Source: Spirometra erinaceieuropaei (lineage: Eukaryota; Platyhelminthes; Cestoda; Diphyllobothriidea; Diphyllobothriidae). Taken from it: 64,000 nucleotides of DNA. The notes under the pieces were generated by a model that was not told the origin of the DNA, did no database searches, and saw only the letters and a program-made list of their open reading frames with translations. Every line of letters starts with the position of its first letter. Positions within the stretch are counted from its first letter, which is position 1. Positions 1 to 13,575 of the stretch are shown here, piece by piece. The DNA lies in assembly GCA_902702965.1 (NCBI GenBank), contig CACRXP010000705.1, positions 93,020 to 157,019 of the forward strand, given 5' to 3'. Both the position numbers and the translations under genes were made by a program.

Positions 1-600
1 GTAGATTCCGCCTGCAGCGATGTTCGCTTGTCAGAATAGGACAAGTCCATGTGAACAGTATTTGCGCATGATCAAAGTAAGTAAACATTTTTGTAAAGAA
101 GCATGGCATACCGCTAAATTTTCTGAAGTTATAAAGTGCCAAGTTTTGAGCCCACTCAGTAATGTCGCGACTAGAAACATGAAAAATTCTTGTGGACCTG
201 TCAAAACGGAATGGCAATTATCGCATTATTGGTTTACTAATGATACTAATAAACGGTTATGATGTGCTACCACGAAAACCCATAATAGCACACAAAGGTA
301 GGCCAAAAATGATAAACTTTGATGGAATGTATTGGCATAGTATTCCTTGAGTTAAAAGTAAGTATATCACAGAAATAGGTTAACATAATACCAAAATTAC
401 TGAAGATAAGTTTTACAAAAACCAGTGTCAATTGACCCTTCAAAAAACCCTCGGTCAGATTTTTATTTAATTGATAAAATTTCAACAACACATAAGGCGA
501 AGTAGATGCGAAGCTTGGTGGCTTTTTAGGTTGGTATATTCTGCTAGACAAATTAGTCGTCGATCGCCTTTCGTAACTGTGGCACATGACAGTGGACCAC
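1..600. repeat. Left-edge repeat sequence
   Basis: I see no gene here. Positions 257-370 closely match 25,240-25,355 in the same orientation, so at least this part belongs to a dispersed repeat. The stretch 430-600 resembles 53,480-53,660 in inverted orientation. The first 250 bases have no partner that I could find in the window. Confidence 0.5.
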
Positions 601-2560
601 GACTAATAATAATGCAGAGAAAGTAGCTGAATCACAAAGGCTGCATAATTATTTTTGATCTCAAACAGACAAGATCACTTTGCATACGACATTCAAGGCA
701 AATAATAAGGGCCGGAATACGTGTAGATATGGCCGCACAATCAACATGGGCATCATTTCCTTCAAGTACAAACTTGTCTTCCTTCCTCGATTTTGGCTTA
801 GATCTTGTTACAAAGCTACTTTCTCGAAAGTCTGTATACCATTCAGAATTCACAATTTTGCAGTACGTAAACGTGTTTTCAGTAGTAGGATGTGACATAT
901 ATAATAGGCATTTGATTTTGAGAACTAATAAGAGAATAAAAATTTTGCTGCATGCCCACCAAACCCGTTTTCGGCGAATTCCACCAACGCCGAGTGAACC
1001 ACGAGTGACAGTAAAGGAGACATGGGCTCCATAAAGCTGTCAGTCAAACCTAGACGAGGACATGCATATATGTACGACAGACGACCTACTGGATTGCAAT
1101 TTCATACTGTGGGCCGCCGTGGTCAACTGAAATAATTATTTGACCTAGTCATTATACTCTTTGACTACTGAAGGAAAGACAAGCTACCGCAGACCCAAAT
1201 TTTGCGGGCAATTAAGCAACCAAGATTTGGATACAGATAAGAAGAATAGACGGAAAACCCGCAGCAAATACCCTATCCACGTCATCTGACTACAAGCAAC
1301 TACAAGTGTCTCTTTCTTGAACACGAAATTTTCGAACCAAGGCTTCAGAATAATCACCGATCCGATTTTTAGATCACGTTTACAGTAAAGAACGAGTCAT
1401 GAGAGAAGTTGATACGGATCTCCAGTCCGTTTAAGTGAAAATATTGCCATTTCCTGCATGTTTTCACTCCTATTAAAACCACAATCACACATTCAGACGA
1501 GTCTGAAAATTGCAAGATGTAATTTGACGCAATGAGAAGTGCTGAGTTTACTGAACTCTGCATGCTAATAAGGATATGCATATGTTTACTAGAAATAATC
1601 CCGCGGGATTAAAAACGTCTTAATTCATTTTATTATTTAATAAAATTATAGAAGTTGTGTGCATGACCACTGTGTGTTACCTGGATGACAAACGAGGTTA
1701 GAATTAAACACATGCACTGTGCGAAAAGAATTTTGCAAAATCCCGAAAACATACCATTTGCCGAATATGAGCACTAACAAAATAAATGTTGCAATAATAT
1801 GCGTGTTGCCAGAACTTCTTTTTAGGCGGCGACTGGCAGCATAATGCATTGCATGTAACACGATGTTCAACATGAAGATCTGCAATTGGGAAAAGCTGTG
1901 ACAAATGTACGGGTATTATTGATGTGCGCGAAAAATTGCTACTTGATGGGTCACAGAAAGAAAAATTCCTGGTTTAATTTATATTGACCGCGTTTTACGG
2001 CAGACCCCTCTGAAGGCAATCAGGGATTTGAAACGGGCTGAGACAGTCAAGGGGTTCGAATGGAAATCGTTGCTTGTACGGTCGAAAAGCGACAATTTGT
2101 CCTCGAGTGCGATGACATTATAAGAATATAATCGTTATAACTTTCGAACGTAGATCATTAGGTAGTTTCCAGAATGCGTTAGCACCTTTGTGATATAGAT
2201 AAAATCGCAATTTTTCTAATACGACTGCGTGATGCCAACAGATGAACTTTATGCCACGACGTCGCATCTGCGGTTTTTGAGCTTATCCTTCGTCATATTT
2301 CCATCACCGAAGGCATATTCTGCGGAAGAACACCGGCGGGTGTTGCACGTTGCGCTTATGCGTTAGCCAAATATAACATTTTAAATTTCCAGCCCTTTGC
2401 TTAGTAATGATCCCTCAATCGTCATAAAACATGTGTTAACAAATGAATTTCGCTGATAATAGAACACAGAAGGACTTTATTTTGTCTTCAAAATCAAAAA
2501 GTGATTGTGACTTTCGTTTGAAGATTAATCCTTCTCCGTCCACTTAATGCTTGCAACTTG
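600..2560. repeat. Dispersed module M, copy 1
   Basis: This module recurs at 23,962-25,240, 27,130-28,570 and 30,150-33,060 in the same orientation, and at 51,380-53,640 inverted. Shared landmarks include a conserved block at 1,370-1,580, read on the minus strand as a short frame containing IQSSVNS and FSHD, and a hydrophobic minus-strand frame near 1,650-1,880. Copies differ by point changes and small indels and most frames are broken somewhere. I cannot identify the element or gene it came from. It could be an old transposon or decayed exons of another gene. Confidence 0.6.
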
Positions 2561-4350
2561 CATAGAGGCATTGTTGCGCAGGATATTTCGATGTTTCGCT
2601 ATTTTAAATTACAGTCGGTATAAATAATTCAAGTCCAATTTTCCGTTATCCGATAATTTGGTTCACGTTGCGATATGGTTACAGGGTCAGCACTAAGAAT
2701 GCTCCCATCCTGATAAACTGTATTTGTTAAAACAGACTACGCGTACAGCAAAATGAATTGATGGCCATTGAAATAACCGGGATGCTTTATAACAATCTAA
2801 CATTCCACTAACAATTTGTTCAACCGTTTGCAAAGCATTTGTATGATAATGTTTACAATAAGGCTTAGAGGACGTTAACAACAGAAGCATGCATTCGTAG
2901 GGCTTGTTGAAACAAAAAAGAATCAATCGCAGGACAAAATTTAGGCGAGAAAAAGAATGTAGGAATCTACGAATAGACAGACCAAGGCTTGAGGCTTGTG
3001 CTCAGAACGTAAACGTAATATGTTATAAGAGTGTTCACAGATTTCCGTGAAAAAGGTATCAGATTCAAGGGGAAATAAACCAGCTTCTGAAATAGTAGCA
3101 CCAAGATAAGTGAAAGAAAATACCTCACTGGTAAAGCTATTCCAGTATTGAGGACCAAAAGAGGGTCGCATTAAGATAATACATTAAGCTGACTTGCATT
3201 ATTCAGTACTATACTATCTTTCAGTAATCATACTTAGACAGGCCTACTACTATTCCTTAGAGATCGGAGATGTGTCTGGTTTTTAAGACGGTGGCGAACT
3301 GCCATTATGCAAGGATATGCCATTAATAGACCGTCATTTGGGCTTTTAGATTACCAATGGGAAGAGATAAAACTAATAAGATAAAATCAAATAAAGGGAA
3401 GACGACATTCCTTGAGAACGATCGAAAACGTTTGCTTGCCGGGTTAGAGAAATTGGCTGCCTTGAGAAATGTAGTGTCAACTGTATAGAGAAGGACCCCA
3501 TTTTAGTGATATTAGACTGTGCATCGTGTCATACGAGATTTTCTTAAAGGGAGTTTCGATGGTAGCCACAAGCTAAGCAGTTAGATGACGTGATGGAAAA
3601 AACACAGGGATTGCCTGGACATGTGCCGAACGTCCTATTTACGTAAAAGGACAGTAGTAATACAATGATGAATTAACTGTAAACTTTACAGAATAACAAA
3701 TTATGATTTAAAGTGTGATTTTTATTAAGTTATCGTTGTCGGAATTTTAATTTGTGCAACGACCTGCAAATACAAGCATGTCAAGATAAAACTCCATATG
3801 ACATAATGCACAGTCTATCGTTGCCAAAGTAATTTCCGGGCCAAGAGGCGACGTCGAATGGAGAGAAGTACGCGGATTCTTTGGTGAAGATACGATGGTG
3901 TAGGAGGATATTAAAGGTGAATGAGTAATTAAGAAAATATGTACATGTATGAATTGTGATCCTCATCGCGTTCTATTAGTACAGATTGGACTACATGAAT
4001 GACATAACCAACCGTACTACGGATAGAATAATAGGCAAATTATAATGATTTGGAAGCAAACTGGCAGAGAACAGCCTTGCAATGACTACCACAACTCGTC
4101 CAACAAGCCTGACCATAGCCGCCATCAGTCAATGGATGAGAGATTTGATAGGAGTGTTGGAGAATTCTTAAGACAAGAGATGAAGCTTAATGTACATCAA
4201 GAATCAGGATACTTTAACTCCATGTGAACACGTTGTTAACTGTAAGCGTTTCGGCGAACTTTGAGTGATTTATCCTGGCCAATCTGTGACAAAACGGGGC
4301 CCATTACCTTACAGTTAGATCATAATGAATTATTTGAGTAGAGTAAGATT
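2560..4350. repeat. Segment shared only with the inverted copy
   Basis: No gene is recognisable. The sequence is matched in inverted orientation by about 49.5-51.4 kb but is missing from the direct copy: there the sequence runs from the equivalent of 2,560 straight to the equivalent of 4,350 near 33,070. The direct copy therefore carries a deletion of about 1.8 kb, or this segment was inserted before the inverted copy formed. Confidence 0.5.
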
Positions 4351-5380
4351 TGGAGATCAAGTGTTGGACACGATTCTGCAAGGCATTGCTTGAGCCGCGG
4401 ATCATATTTAAGGGTTTCTTTGTCGTTGCAATAAAAAAGGAAGCTAAGAGGACACAAATGGATTAATAAAATATCTCGTGTCAAAAATATCGATTTTTCG
4501 GCAAACGCATGCAATAACGTGTTTTATGGGTGCTCGTACCCTAAATATTCGTGCATATTTCAGCAACTGGGAAAAAGAAAATAAGGGGAGAGGAAAGAAT
4601 TAAAAGACAATCTGACACATGCAATATTTGGTCTCTTAAAACTGCCACTTTAACGGCCTAAGGATTGTTGCAAAGACCTTGGCTAGTAGGGGTGATATGT
4701 GCTTTGGAAGATCTTGTGACGTAAAATAATCTACACTTAACAGCATAGGCACATTTGTAACACAAAAAGAGCTTGAAATGCTTGGCTGAAATGGGTTCAA
4801 GTGCAACTTAGTCTTGAGTATTGTAGTAAGCAAGCTAAAAAACCCACAAGTGCGGTTGACCATTGCTTTAATCGCTTACAATAGGTCCAAAATACAAAAC
4901 GATGCACGCAGGGAAATATGGCTAGTTTTGTTGTAAATAAGAATCGGAAACACAGACTTGGGCACACTCGAATATGAAAGAAAGGATTATAAACAGTAAA
5001 TTAGTACAATAAATCTAAGAGACAAGAATAAAGGAATTGAAATTTCTATTTATAGTATAAATTTTAAAGTTAAACCTCAACCTCTGCTCCATCATAATGA
5101 ATTTATTCAAGTGACAAGCATCACAAGGACGTAAAAGTAACTATCTGCTAATGGAATTTGCCACACAGCAATCTCTTTTGATGACGAAAATTTTTCGTCC
5201 TACTATGTTCTTTCATCAGTGTATTCTGGAGATGACCAGATGTTCTACGTTCGGAAGATGTAACAAAGAGATCTTTATGGAAAGTAAATGTTCTTTTAAT
5301 TAAACATTTACGTGTTTGACATTTAAAACACAATGGGATTTGTGCGATGAGCATGCAACTTTGAAGCAGGTCTATGTCTG
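4350..5380. repeat. Left shoulder of duplicated block A
   Basis: This stretch matches 33,075-34,330 directly, and parts of it match 48,190-49,510 in inverted orientation. No supportable gene was found. The direct partner carries about 257 extra bases (33,909-34,165) that this copy lacks. Confidence 0.55.
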
Positions 5381-5599
5381 AGTGATAAATGGGGCATAAT
5401 ATCAAATATCAACTACATCATGACATAGGTGCAACCCTCCTTGCACGGCCCACTTCGTTTGACGTCGTTTACTTAAAGGCCGATTGCTTGGCCGAATCCG
5501 ACCTGAATGTTACTGTTCCCCGATGTTATCCTACCCTCGTCGGACGCGCACATAGAGGCCCCCACAGTGCTGTGAAAGCGGTTCGTAAAACCTGAGAAA

Positions 5600-8063
5600 A
5601 CTTAAAATGGCGGTTGACGGCTCAGTCGTTGGGAAGTTGGGCTTGTTGCACCTGCCTTGACGAATGATGTGATAAATTCATTTATTTTATTACTCATCAT
5701 ATTCCGCGAATGATATGGGTTCATGTTTATGCAAACACTTTTATCACAGCAAATGTTTATTCTTTATAAGCTATTTTGTCATAAACGTGATCAACAGTGG
5801 TCATCAACACGGCGTCGCTATTTGTATACCAATAAAATTTAATTTAAAGGTTTTTATTCCCGATGGAACATGGCTAGAAAATGTATGAATATCCTTGCTG
5901 ACTGAGCAGAGTTTATTCTAACCCGCACGGCTCATTGCGTTAAATCACTTCTCCAAATACTTCGATTTATGTGAATCTGTTATTGAGGTTTGCACAGGAA
6001 AACACGCAAATAAAAACAGTATGCTCATGTAAGGGAAGTAGATCTTTCACATTCACTTTTCGTCGACTGATTATTTACTGTTAATGAGATCTAAACAATC
6101 AGGTCGCTGATAATTCTTAGCATTTTACCGATTTTTTTGTGTTGGAACAAGAGACACGTAAAGTAGTTTGTGGTCGAATAATCTGAATGGGGCAATTTCT
6201 GTGGGTTGTTTCTAGCATACTACCGCTTATCTCACTCGAAATATTGTCGCTTAATTGCCCGCACGATTGAGACTATGGTGGAATGTTTTTATTTTATTAT
6301 TTATTAAATATATTTAATACGTTTCACAGAAAACAGATCTCATTGCCGACGGACTGGGTTTCGAAATATTAAGCCTCTTGACAGGCTTTAGTGCATAGAA
6401 GGACAGTGGAGAATATATTGCTATCTGGTACAACATTTACTCGCCGCATTTCATGCAGCGGTTTTGAAAAAAACGGAAAAGAATCGAGCTTTTCATAAAG
6501 GTTGTTTAAAACGAAGATTACCTGTCAGACATTTGTGACATTATCCTCGTTAAACTGCACCCTGACTAAGACTTTCAAAGAGGGTCAAGCATGGACGAAA
6601 CGACAATGTTGCGTTGTCGATTGAACGGCCATCGTCGTAGACGTCCAGGTCGTCAGAGCTGGTATTGGATACTACGTGCAAAGTGGATGCCAAGAACCAT
6701 CGGTTGCGTCTATGGTGCCAAATGGCTGAATGTCTACTAGCGCTGCCCTAACAGTTTGTTTGGCAATTGACAACAGATAAAGGTGGTCGTGATTTGAATG
6801 AGCGACGAACAAGATAGTTGCGAAGTGTGCAACAATAGTCTTGACATCCTGACGTTTCGGATATTCGATCGAACTCATCGTCTATCAAAGTGTGTGAGAA
6901 GGACGAAGGGAGGCGTCTGAGTGCAGTATTTATTGGAGAAAGTAGACAAGGATCCGTGTGTGTGCCGCGACGTCGTCGTGAACTCCGAGTAATCGACATT
7001 ATTTGTGACTTACGTATATGATATGCATGACTGGGTTGACATAACATAGCAACGATATATGTGCGTCATAATTCAAACAGTTTTTGCTTAAACGTCTTCC
7101 TCTATAATCCTAATATTTGCATAGTGAGTCGTACTCGTTATTCCAATTTTTTTCGTGGAAATCACTCTCTACACATTCGCTCTACTCTAACCTACTCGGT
7201 ATTACATCATATCCACTCACGCATATCATAAACACAAAGCAGGTTACCTTACCAATAAATATATTTGAAGACTGTGATTAAAACATATTTGCCTTTTAAC
7301 TATCTATTTGAGCTTGATTATCCTCTAACTACTAGAATACCGTACTTGAGTTATACGCAACCAAAAACACAAAATATGTTAGAAAACAATTGCATTCTTT
7401 TTGCAAACTTGGATTCAGCAAAACGGTACGCGTAAAAATGTTACCTAATTTTCCATGTTGTTGGAAATTTGCACAAAAGACAATGCTTTAACATAATTAC
7501 ATTGCTATGTAAGTAACTATATTTCAACGGAAAAAATCGTCATAGAAATAATCGTTGATGTGGCACAAACATGATTTCCACTTTACAATAATGCAACTCG
7601 GATGTGGTTTCCAAAACTGCAAAATCATTTTAACGTCCTTTTTCTTTCTGTAGATGTGACGCATATGGTGAAGTATCCTGTATATATTTTGATCCGCCCA
7701 CTAGGATTTGCATTTCCAGGTAGACGCGGCATTACTGAGTAGGCTCATAGGTTAATGATAAATAAATTTGGAAAGTTGAGCGGTATGCTATAATACTTTA
7801 CCATAATGCCGACAGTCCTTTAGTCATGCGCAAATAATGCTCGCGTGCATTGATTGTCTACTTACTATCGTACGTCTCTGCATGCAGAATTTAATTACAT
7901 TTACAAACTCTTTATCTAAATAACCTTCAAAGATAAAGCGAATAAAAAACGTTGTTTGCAGCTTCTGACTTATATGCGTCAGTTGAAATTAAGAAGGTAA
8001 TGAGCTGATTGCAAACGTGTATTGGTAGATTTTGAACATTCGGGACTGCAAGCTTGACCATGT
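5600..8063. other. Block A, region 3' of the minus gene
   Basis: No gene is supported. At 6,670-7,050 the minus strand matches module N (seen at 19,310-19,730, 25,400-25,900 and 28,850-29,300 on plus). The rest is AT-rich sequence that matches block B at 35.3-37.7 kb and, from about 7,080 onward, block C at 55.85-56.6 kb. Confidence 0.5.
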
Positions 8064-10189
8064 CTATATTGCTAGACACGTTAAGTTGTCTGGAAGGATA
8101 ACGAGGGAACCCAGACTTTTATAGGAACAGCTAGGTAATTGCCTGGTACGCAAGGCCAAATTTGTGTAAATTGGAAGTTGTGGTATGAATGCATTGGCCC
8201 AACAACTAAACGGTTCTCCTGTCCTTGTTGGAAGCACATTGGAGACAGTTGCATGCAAATAGTGAAATTCGACATCAACAAGACGAAAACGGAATTCGTT
8301 CCAAAGGACACCGCATTCTGCACGGTACTCAAATGTAGCCAGTGCATTGATGTGGTTCACTCGAATTTCCGCGACCTTTTCTTCCGTTATCAGATCGTCG
8401 GATGTCTGCGAGCAGCCTTCTAAATTCTAAGCAAATTACAAGTGACTAAGCACTGCACTACAAAAAGTTCATGTTGTGATTGAAAATAGAGTATACTTAA
8501 GGAAATGGAAACAAATTATTTAGTTATTATTTCAAGTGCCCAAAATACTACCGTTTTGTTTTCATAGAATATGAAAAAAACTTAGTTGTTGAATGCGAAT
8601 TTATTAATTAATTTATTTATTAATAAAGCATTCATCAGAAAACATCTTGTTTTGTTTACTAAACGCAATCTATTTTCACCTAATGGCGAGACAGGTCATA
8701 ATAGCTAGTTTACTCGCAATCGCGAGATTTAATAATTTTTATAAACCTACCGAAGTCTCTAAAGAATATCTTATATACGGAAAGTAAATTTGACACACGA
8801 TTGTCATATTAAAACTAGGCCGAAACTTTAACCGATAATAGCCGACAATGACAGGTTTGTCTGCCACTTTCAGGCGCATCCTAGTGTAGTTTTTTGGATC
8901 ATGGTATATTCTCCAAAAGTCTGTCGGAATTCGCTGAAGCAGATAATAATGGTCCATGCCATCGTTTTTGCATTTATGTGGTTCTACAACAAACGGTGAA
9001 TTTATAATTGAAACCGACCCAATGTGGTAGATTCCTTACAAACAATATTATTTTCGACGACTTTTAGAGATGTTTAAATTGAATTTTTCACCAAAACACT
9101 GAGTGTATGTATTTATATGTTTTTTTTACGAAACGCAACATGGTAAGCAAAATTGAACTTAATGTGCATATTTGCAAAATCATAAATTTTCACAGAAAAC
9201 AGTTCTAATATAACGGGTTATATCAACATCTTCAGTAATCTTTGTACATGCTTTAAACAACACATATACTCATTCGTTGCTTATCAACCTCCACAGTATA
9301 TATTTCAAATTTTGATTACAGAATTGTCTGACACTTTTCGAATAATTAGCATTTCTTTATCCAATTATTTTGAAGGACGTTGGAATATCTGAAGTCACAG
9401 TTAAGATGCGTTCAGTTAAGTTTTATTAACATCATTAATTACGGTCCTCTTACTGACCATTATTTCATTTCCAATTTAAGCGATAAGGAATATTGTGCTA
9501 CGTCCGCCGTGACGCCTAGCATATTTAAACCAGTCAATGCGACGAAGGATTTAGTACTTAGCTTAGGCATACCTGATTATTTTAAATGAAGAAAGATTTA
9601 AGTATTTTGCATTGGATATACTTATGTTTACCGTTATTTGCAATCACAACTAAAGAAGCTTATTCAGAAACAAGATACATAAACAACCTTTGCAAAAAGA
9701 CACTGGCTTTCCTTCAGACACGATTAGAAACGATTAAACTAAATTGTTTATACGTGATACGCATTTAAATGGCCGGCTGGATTATTTCATTAAGAACGAA
9801 TGCGTCATTTACGAAGTAGAATGGTTGGTTAATATTTTTTGCAAAAGATATATCCGAAAACATTTGAAAATAATAAATAATTTATAAAAATGCCCTATCT
9901 TGGCGAAATGCAAATACATACTTAGGTATCTTAAGGCAAGGTTTCCTATATTTGGTAGGTAAAATAAAGTCCATCTTCTGTTCCGCTATATGTTTTTAAA
10001 ATAAGCACTCTCTTCAGACGACAATGCTCATTTTTTTAAGTTTTTGTTTCCTCCGAAAATTTAAGGAAAGTATTGAGAATTCAAGATTACTGCAAACTAC
10101 ACACAAACCCCATTACCCTCAAAGTGTCTGCAGCCGTTGACGGATATTACAGGCCAAAATACAATTACAAGTGTAGACAACAGTCCCAT
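8064..10189 (-). CDS. Putative secreted protein, three exons (copy A-minus)
   Basis: Function is unknown. The model is exon 1 10,189-10,117 (ATG at 10,189), exon 2 8,983-8,751 and exon 3 8,426-8,064 with a TAG stop, giving 222 residues. Intron 1 has donor GTAATG and acceptor GTAG (phase 1). Intron 2 has donor GTAGGT and acceptor GCTTAG (phase 0). Residues 1-19 form a typical signal peptide (MGLLS, then a hydrophobic run ending VNG), so the product should enter the secretory route. The mature part starts with Cys and has eight cysteines, NMT and NYT glycosylation sites and no internal membrane segment. The Cys that is second in the plus copies' GGC/GDC motif is Tyr here. Exon lengths and phases match the other three intact copies exactly, or by one codon, which is the main support. 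Transcription has not been shown. Confidence 0.72.
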
Positions 10190-12250
10190 GATTTGCATAA
10201 GCGTCGTCCAGAAGAATTACACTTTTTTGCCTGTTTATATTACACAAAATTCGCCAGAAGGTGCAGCCACAATTCAGCCAAATTTATTGGAGACTGCAAA
10301 AAATGCCATTGGCGGAATACGGCGCTCACTGGTTGCAAGAGACGAAGCATGACTCGCAGACTGCTATAGTGCACTGCGATCATTGGAGTGTTATCGCGTC
10401 AAATGTGGGGCTGAATTTCATAGCCTTCGTCGAATATCTTGTTCATGAAGCCGAGAAACAAAAAAAAGCCAGTTGGCTATCGGCGATTGAAAAGATAAAC
10501 CAAAACAGGAATATACGCTGAGACACGGCTCCTCACATTCTTAACCACCGTGCATAATACTGGAGCATTTTATGCTTTTTCTTAAATTATTATCAAGACG
10601 CATCTCAGGTAAGCTATTGCCTTATAAGAGCTCAACCTTCGAGCCTTTACAAATGGGACAGTGCAAGAAAGGATGCTTTTATGAAGACAAAATAAAAAAA
10701 TGTACGCTGGCATTACTGACGATCCAACCTATAAAGTGACCGCTAAATTAGTGGCAGACTATATGGGCTGTCGCCAATAAACGCCTTTATATTCACGGAC
10801 GTGAGGTGCGACATCCCAATTTGCCTTGCCTCGCATACCTTGCTGAATTTCCGATAGAAGTTTTGTCAACCTAATAACAGACTAGTAGTTGCATTGATAG
10901 TCATGTCATATTGCTTCCATACAACAGTTAAATTGGCAGTTTATTTTCTGAAACTTGCGAGTCATTCTTGTCAAAGGTTGCTTTGCCTTCACCTCTTCTG
11001 TGTTCCTGGTCTCTATGGAACAGTTGAAACCCAGGAAGCATGATCACCTCATAATTAACCTGTTCGGACAATCATGTCTGTGTTATTGATATACATTCTG
11101 GTCTGAGGCTGTAGATATTGGTAGGTCATTCACCTGGTTTTGAAAGTACAGTTTGCGCGTTAGTTTACAAGAATATAAGTTTAGAATTCATGCGATATTT
11201 TTACCCTTACACAGCCTCAGTTCTATATTGAGGTCATTTGATTCGGCTTGATCCAGATGGGAAGATAGAATGTCATTTTACTATCTCACTATTATAGATT
11301 GTCAAGCCGTGTTCTCTGATGTTTCGCCGTGTTTCATATTCTTGGACAGGCTCGCAACGTCGCATTCTTTCTGCAGGTCAATAGTATGGCTTTAAATACA
11401 CTCATGTTTGTAAATAAGTCAGCCAGGAACACCTAAAAATGATTTGTTTCGTCCGCTTGTTGCTACCAAGGACGATATTAAGGGGGCTTGGCTGCATCTG
11501 TGGATCAGAATTTCTACGACCAACAAGACCAAACGCCAAAAGGACTGTGGTATCTTTTGTTGATTACAGGATTCCGTTTAGGCTGTTCTAACGCGGCAGC
11601 GATTCGCTCCTTGGGATTCTGTCGGGGCCCTCCAGAAACCCCACATTATGATCCAATGGTCCTTGTTAAACACTCCTCTGATTTTTGTAATTTAAGCGTC
11701 ATTTACTGGTATTATGGACTCCACAAATTAAGCTGGCTAGGAATAAGCGTCTGCCATATTTGTTTTTCGTCCCTTGTTAAGAGATCGTTACTCTGTCGGT
11801 GATGTGCAATGCTACCCATTAGAGACCTCTGTGGTGAATTTGACCCCCATTAATTAGAGGATACCTCAACTCGGCGCACTATTTTTTGACTTGGATAATT
11901 CCAAACGTTGACTAGTTGGATACAATAACCCCTGTTTGCAAAAAGGTGTTGTCTGCAATCTTCACGTCCATCTGTGCAAGAGAAAACGCATTTATTATTA
12001 GCGGCTGCGAACTAGTAAATGATGCAATAATGGACACTGCTTTTCAATAAACATTTGTTCGCAAGGTCCTGTTGATGATGTCTTCGTCAAAATCGCCTGC
12101 GTCGTATTATATCCGGCCCAAACTGCTACACGTAATTGCTGGAGAAATGCTTAATCCGTTTTTAGACCTCTTTCGGGCCTCATTAAACCAGGCTATTAAC
12201 CCGTTCAAACAAAATAGAAAACATCGAGGTGGAAGGTTCGTGTTGCAAAA
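10190..12250. other. Divergent intergenic region of block A, left part
   Basis: This DNA lies between the start of the minus gene and the Penelope remnant and probably holds the minus gene's 5' untranslated region and promoter. Sequence upstream of the start, to about 10,370, is also conserved with the plus copies (around 14,250-14,447), which suggests a shared untranslated exon or promoter segment. A frame at 11,488-11,802 is open here and in block B (41,144-41,485) but resembles nothing I know. No TATA-type element could be assigned with confidence. Confidence 0.4.
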
Positions 12251-13575
12251 GCAGGAATCGAGCAGAAATACAAAACTTCAGGCTTATAAAGCTCTTGTCC
12301 CGGCGATCGTCTCAACTTCTTTAAGTCTGCTTTCTGAGACTCCTCTCTTTGCTTTTTATAAGAGTATATGCATTTGGGCACAAGAAGCTTCGATCGACCC
12401 GGCGATGGGAAACCTTTGACCTTCCGGAGGTTTCTACGTATTCGTGGATCCGGTTTCTGCACACGTATCTCAACCATAATGCGTTGCAAATTCTGTTTCA
12501 TACAAGTCCTCGTTTAACACGAATTTGGCGAAACGAGCAGTATGTCAACATGGCAGATGGATTATCCGAGCGTTCCCCCAAGAATGTCACGCGAGAAGTT
12601 GCAGGTGCCTTCAAAGGATTCACTAAGAAAAGACCAATGCTGTGAGTTCGTGGAAGAGGTCGGTGCGAATTTGCTCCTGCAGACGATACCTGAACAAGCT
12701 CGCAAACGGAGTACGGTACGCAACGTTGCACTGGAGAATAAATTCCGAAAGCAGCCCAATCCAACGTCACCCAGAAACGCCAAAATGGTGCACAACCTTT
12801 CGTCAAAGGAGCTGACGAAAGGTCCGATGCAGGTTTTACGGCACGAACATGTTAACGTGATAGCGGCAGCGGAGTCAATCCTTTGTCAAACGAAGGCACC
12901 AATTGTCGCCTTTCCTGATGCCGCAGTTGTCGCGGCAAGTGCTTCCGAAGGGCGAACGTGATGCGCTTAGAGAACTTGAGGCCGACAAAGACCTGTTCAT
13001 CGTGCCAGCGGATAAAGTGTGCGCCACGGGTGTACTAGACAGAACATACTTTCTTCAAAAAGCCAACGCTTTACTGGAGGACATATGTGCAATAAACCCT
13101 TTAAAGCGCCGACGCGTAAAAATGATTCTACAATGTTGTCTTGGGAAAACTCCGGTGCAATAACGCCGGCCAACAGGCGCATGGCAAGAGCCCAAAATAC
13201 GGCTTTAGCCAGATTCCATGGGCTCTCGAAGCCGATTCTCTGCGGCCCATCGTGTCGCCCAAAGAGGCTCCAACGTAAGGACTGGCTAAGTGGCTGATCC
13301 GGCGTCTGAAGTTTGTGACCGCTGAATCAGACACCACGGACACTTCGTCAGCACAATTACTGGAGAAAATCATAGGGGTAAGCCTCCATCCAAATGAGGT
13401 CATGGTACCTTTTCATGTAAAATCTCTTTTTATTTCTATTCCCGGGACCTGGCGATCGAGACAATCGAACTGCTTCTACAAAGCAAATACGAGGAAACGG
13501 AGAATCGCCTTAGACACGTCCAAATCCTTCAGCTCCTGAAGTTTTGTCTCAGGACGAAGTTCAGATTCGACGGGA
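12251..13575 (+). mobile_element. Penelope-like element, decayed reverse transcriptase part (copy A)
   Basis: The translation carries the Penelope-type RT amino half, spread over several frames. VHNLSSKEL is near 12,790. A frame with LRELEADKDLFIVPADKV is near 12,975-13,020, NSGAITP and RRMARAQNTALARF near 13,150-13,215, and the first catalytic palm motif near 13,400-13,440. The normal FDVTSLF has become FHVKSLF, so the catalytic Asp is lost (codon CAT at 13,414). The copy ends near 13,575, before any YVDD motif or GIY-YIG domain. The 5' end shares the motif seen at 62,926-62,985 and 63,343-63,400 (CAGGCT...AAAGCTCTTGT). It lies between the two divergent genes and has an orthologous copy in block B, so it inserted before the block duplication. 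Confidence 0.8.

Noticed and set aside
5389..5595. A 68-codon frame shared with 34,333-34,572
   Set aside because: Relatively GC-rich and conserved between blocks, but copy A is interrupted by a 32-base insertion with a stop near 5,594 and no domain is recognised. It may be a transposon fragment.
6600..6738. Short frame RRRPGRQSWYWILRAKW, shared with 36,250-36,358
   Set aside because: It is the opposite strand of module N-like sequence and is disrupted by an insertion in block A, with no independent support.
8139..8423. Plus-strand frame of 94 codons opposite exon 3 of copy A-minus (also 37,759-38,022 and 57,246-57,521)
   Set aside because: It is the antisense shadow of the conserved exon 3, whose minus frame has the splice sites, stop and matching phases.
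9380..9589. Plus-strand 69-codon frame in intron 1 of copy A-minus, similar at 39,035
   Set aside because: It is antisense inside an intron, frameshifted in block B, and absent as a frame in block C.
11488..11802. A 104-codon plus-strand frame, also open at 41,144-41,485
   Set aside because: It is open in both blocks, but those are recent duplicates, so this carries little weight. There is no family resemblance and no splice or start support.
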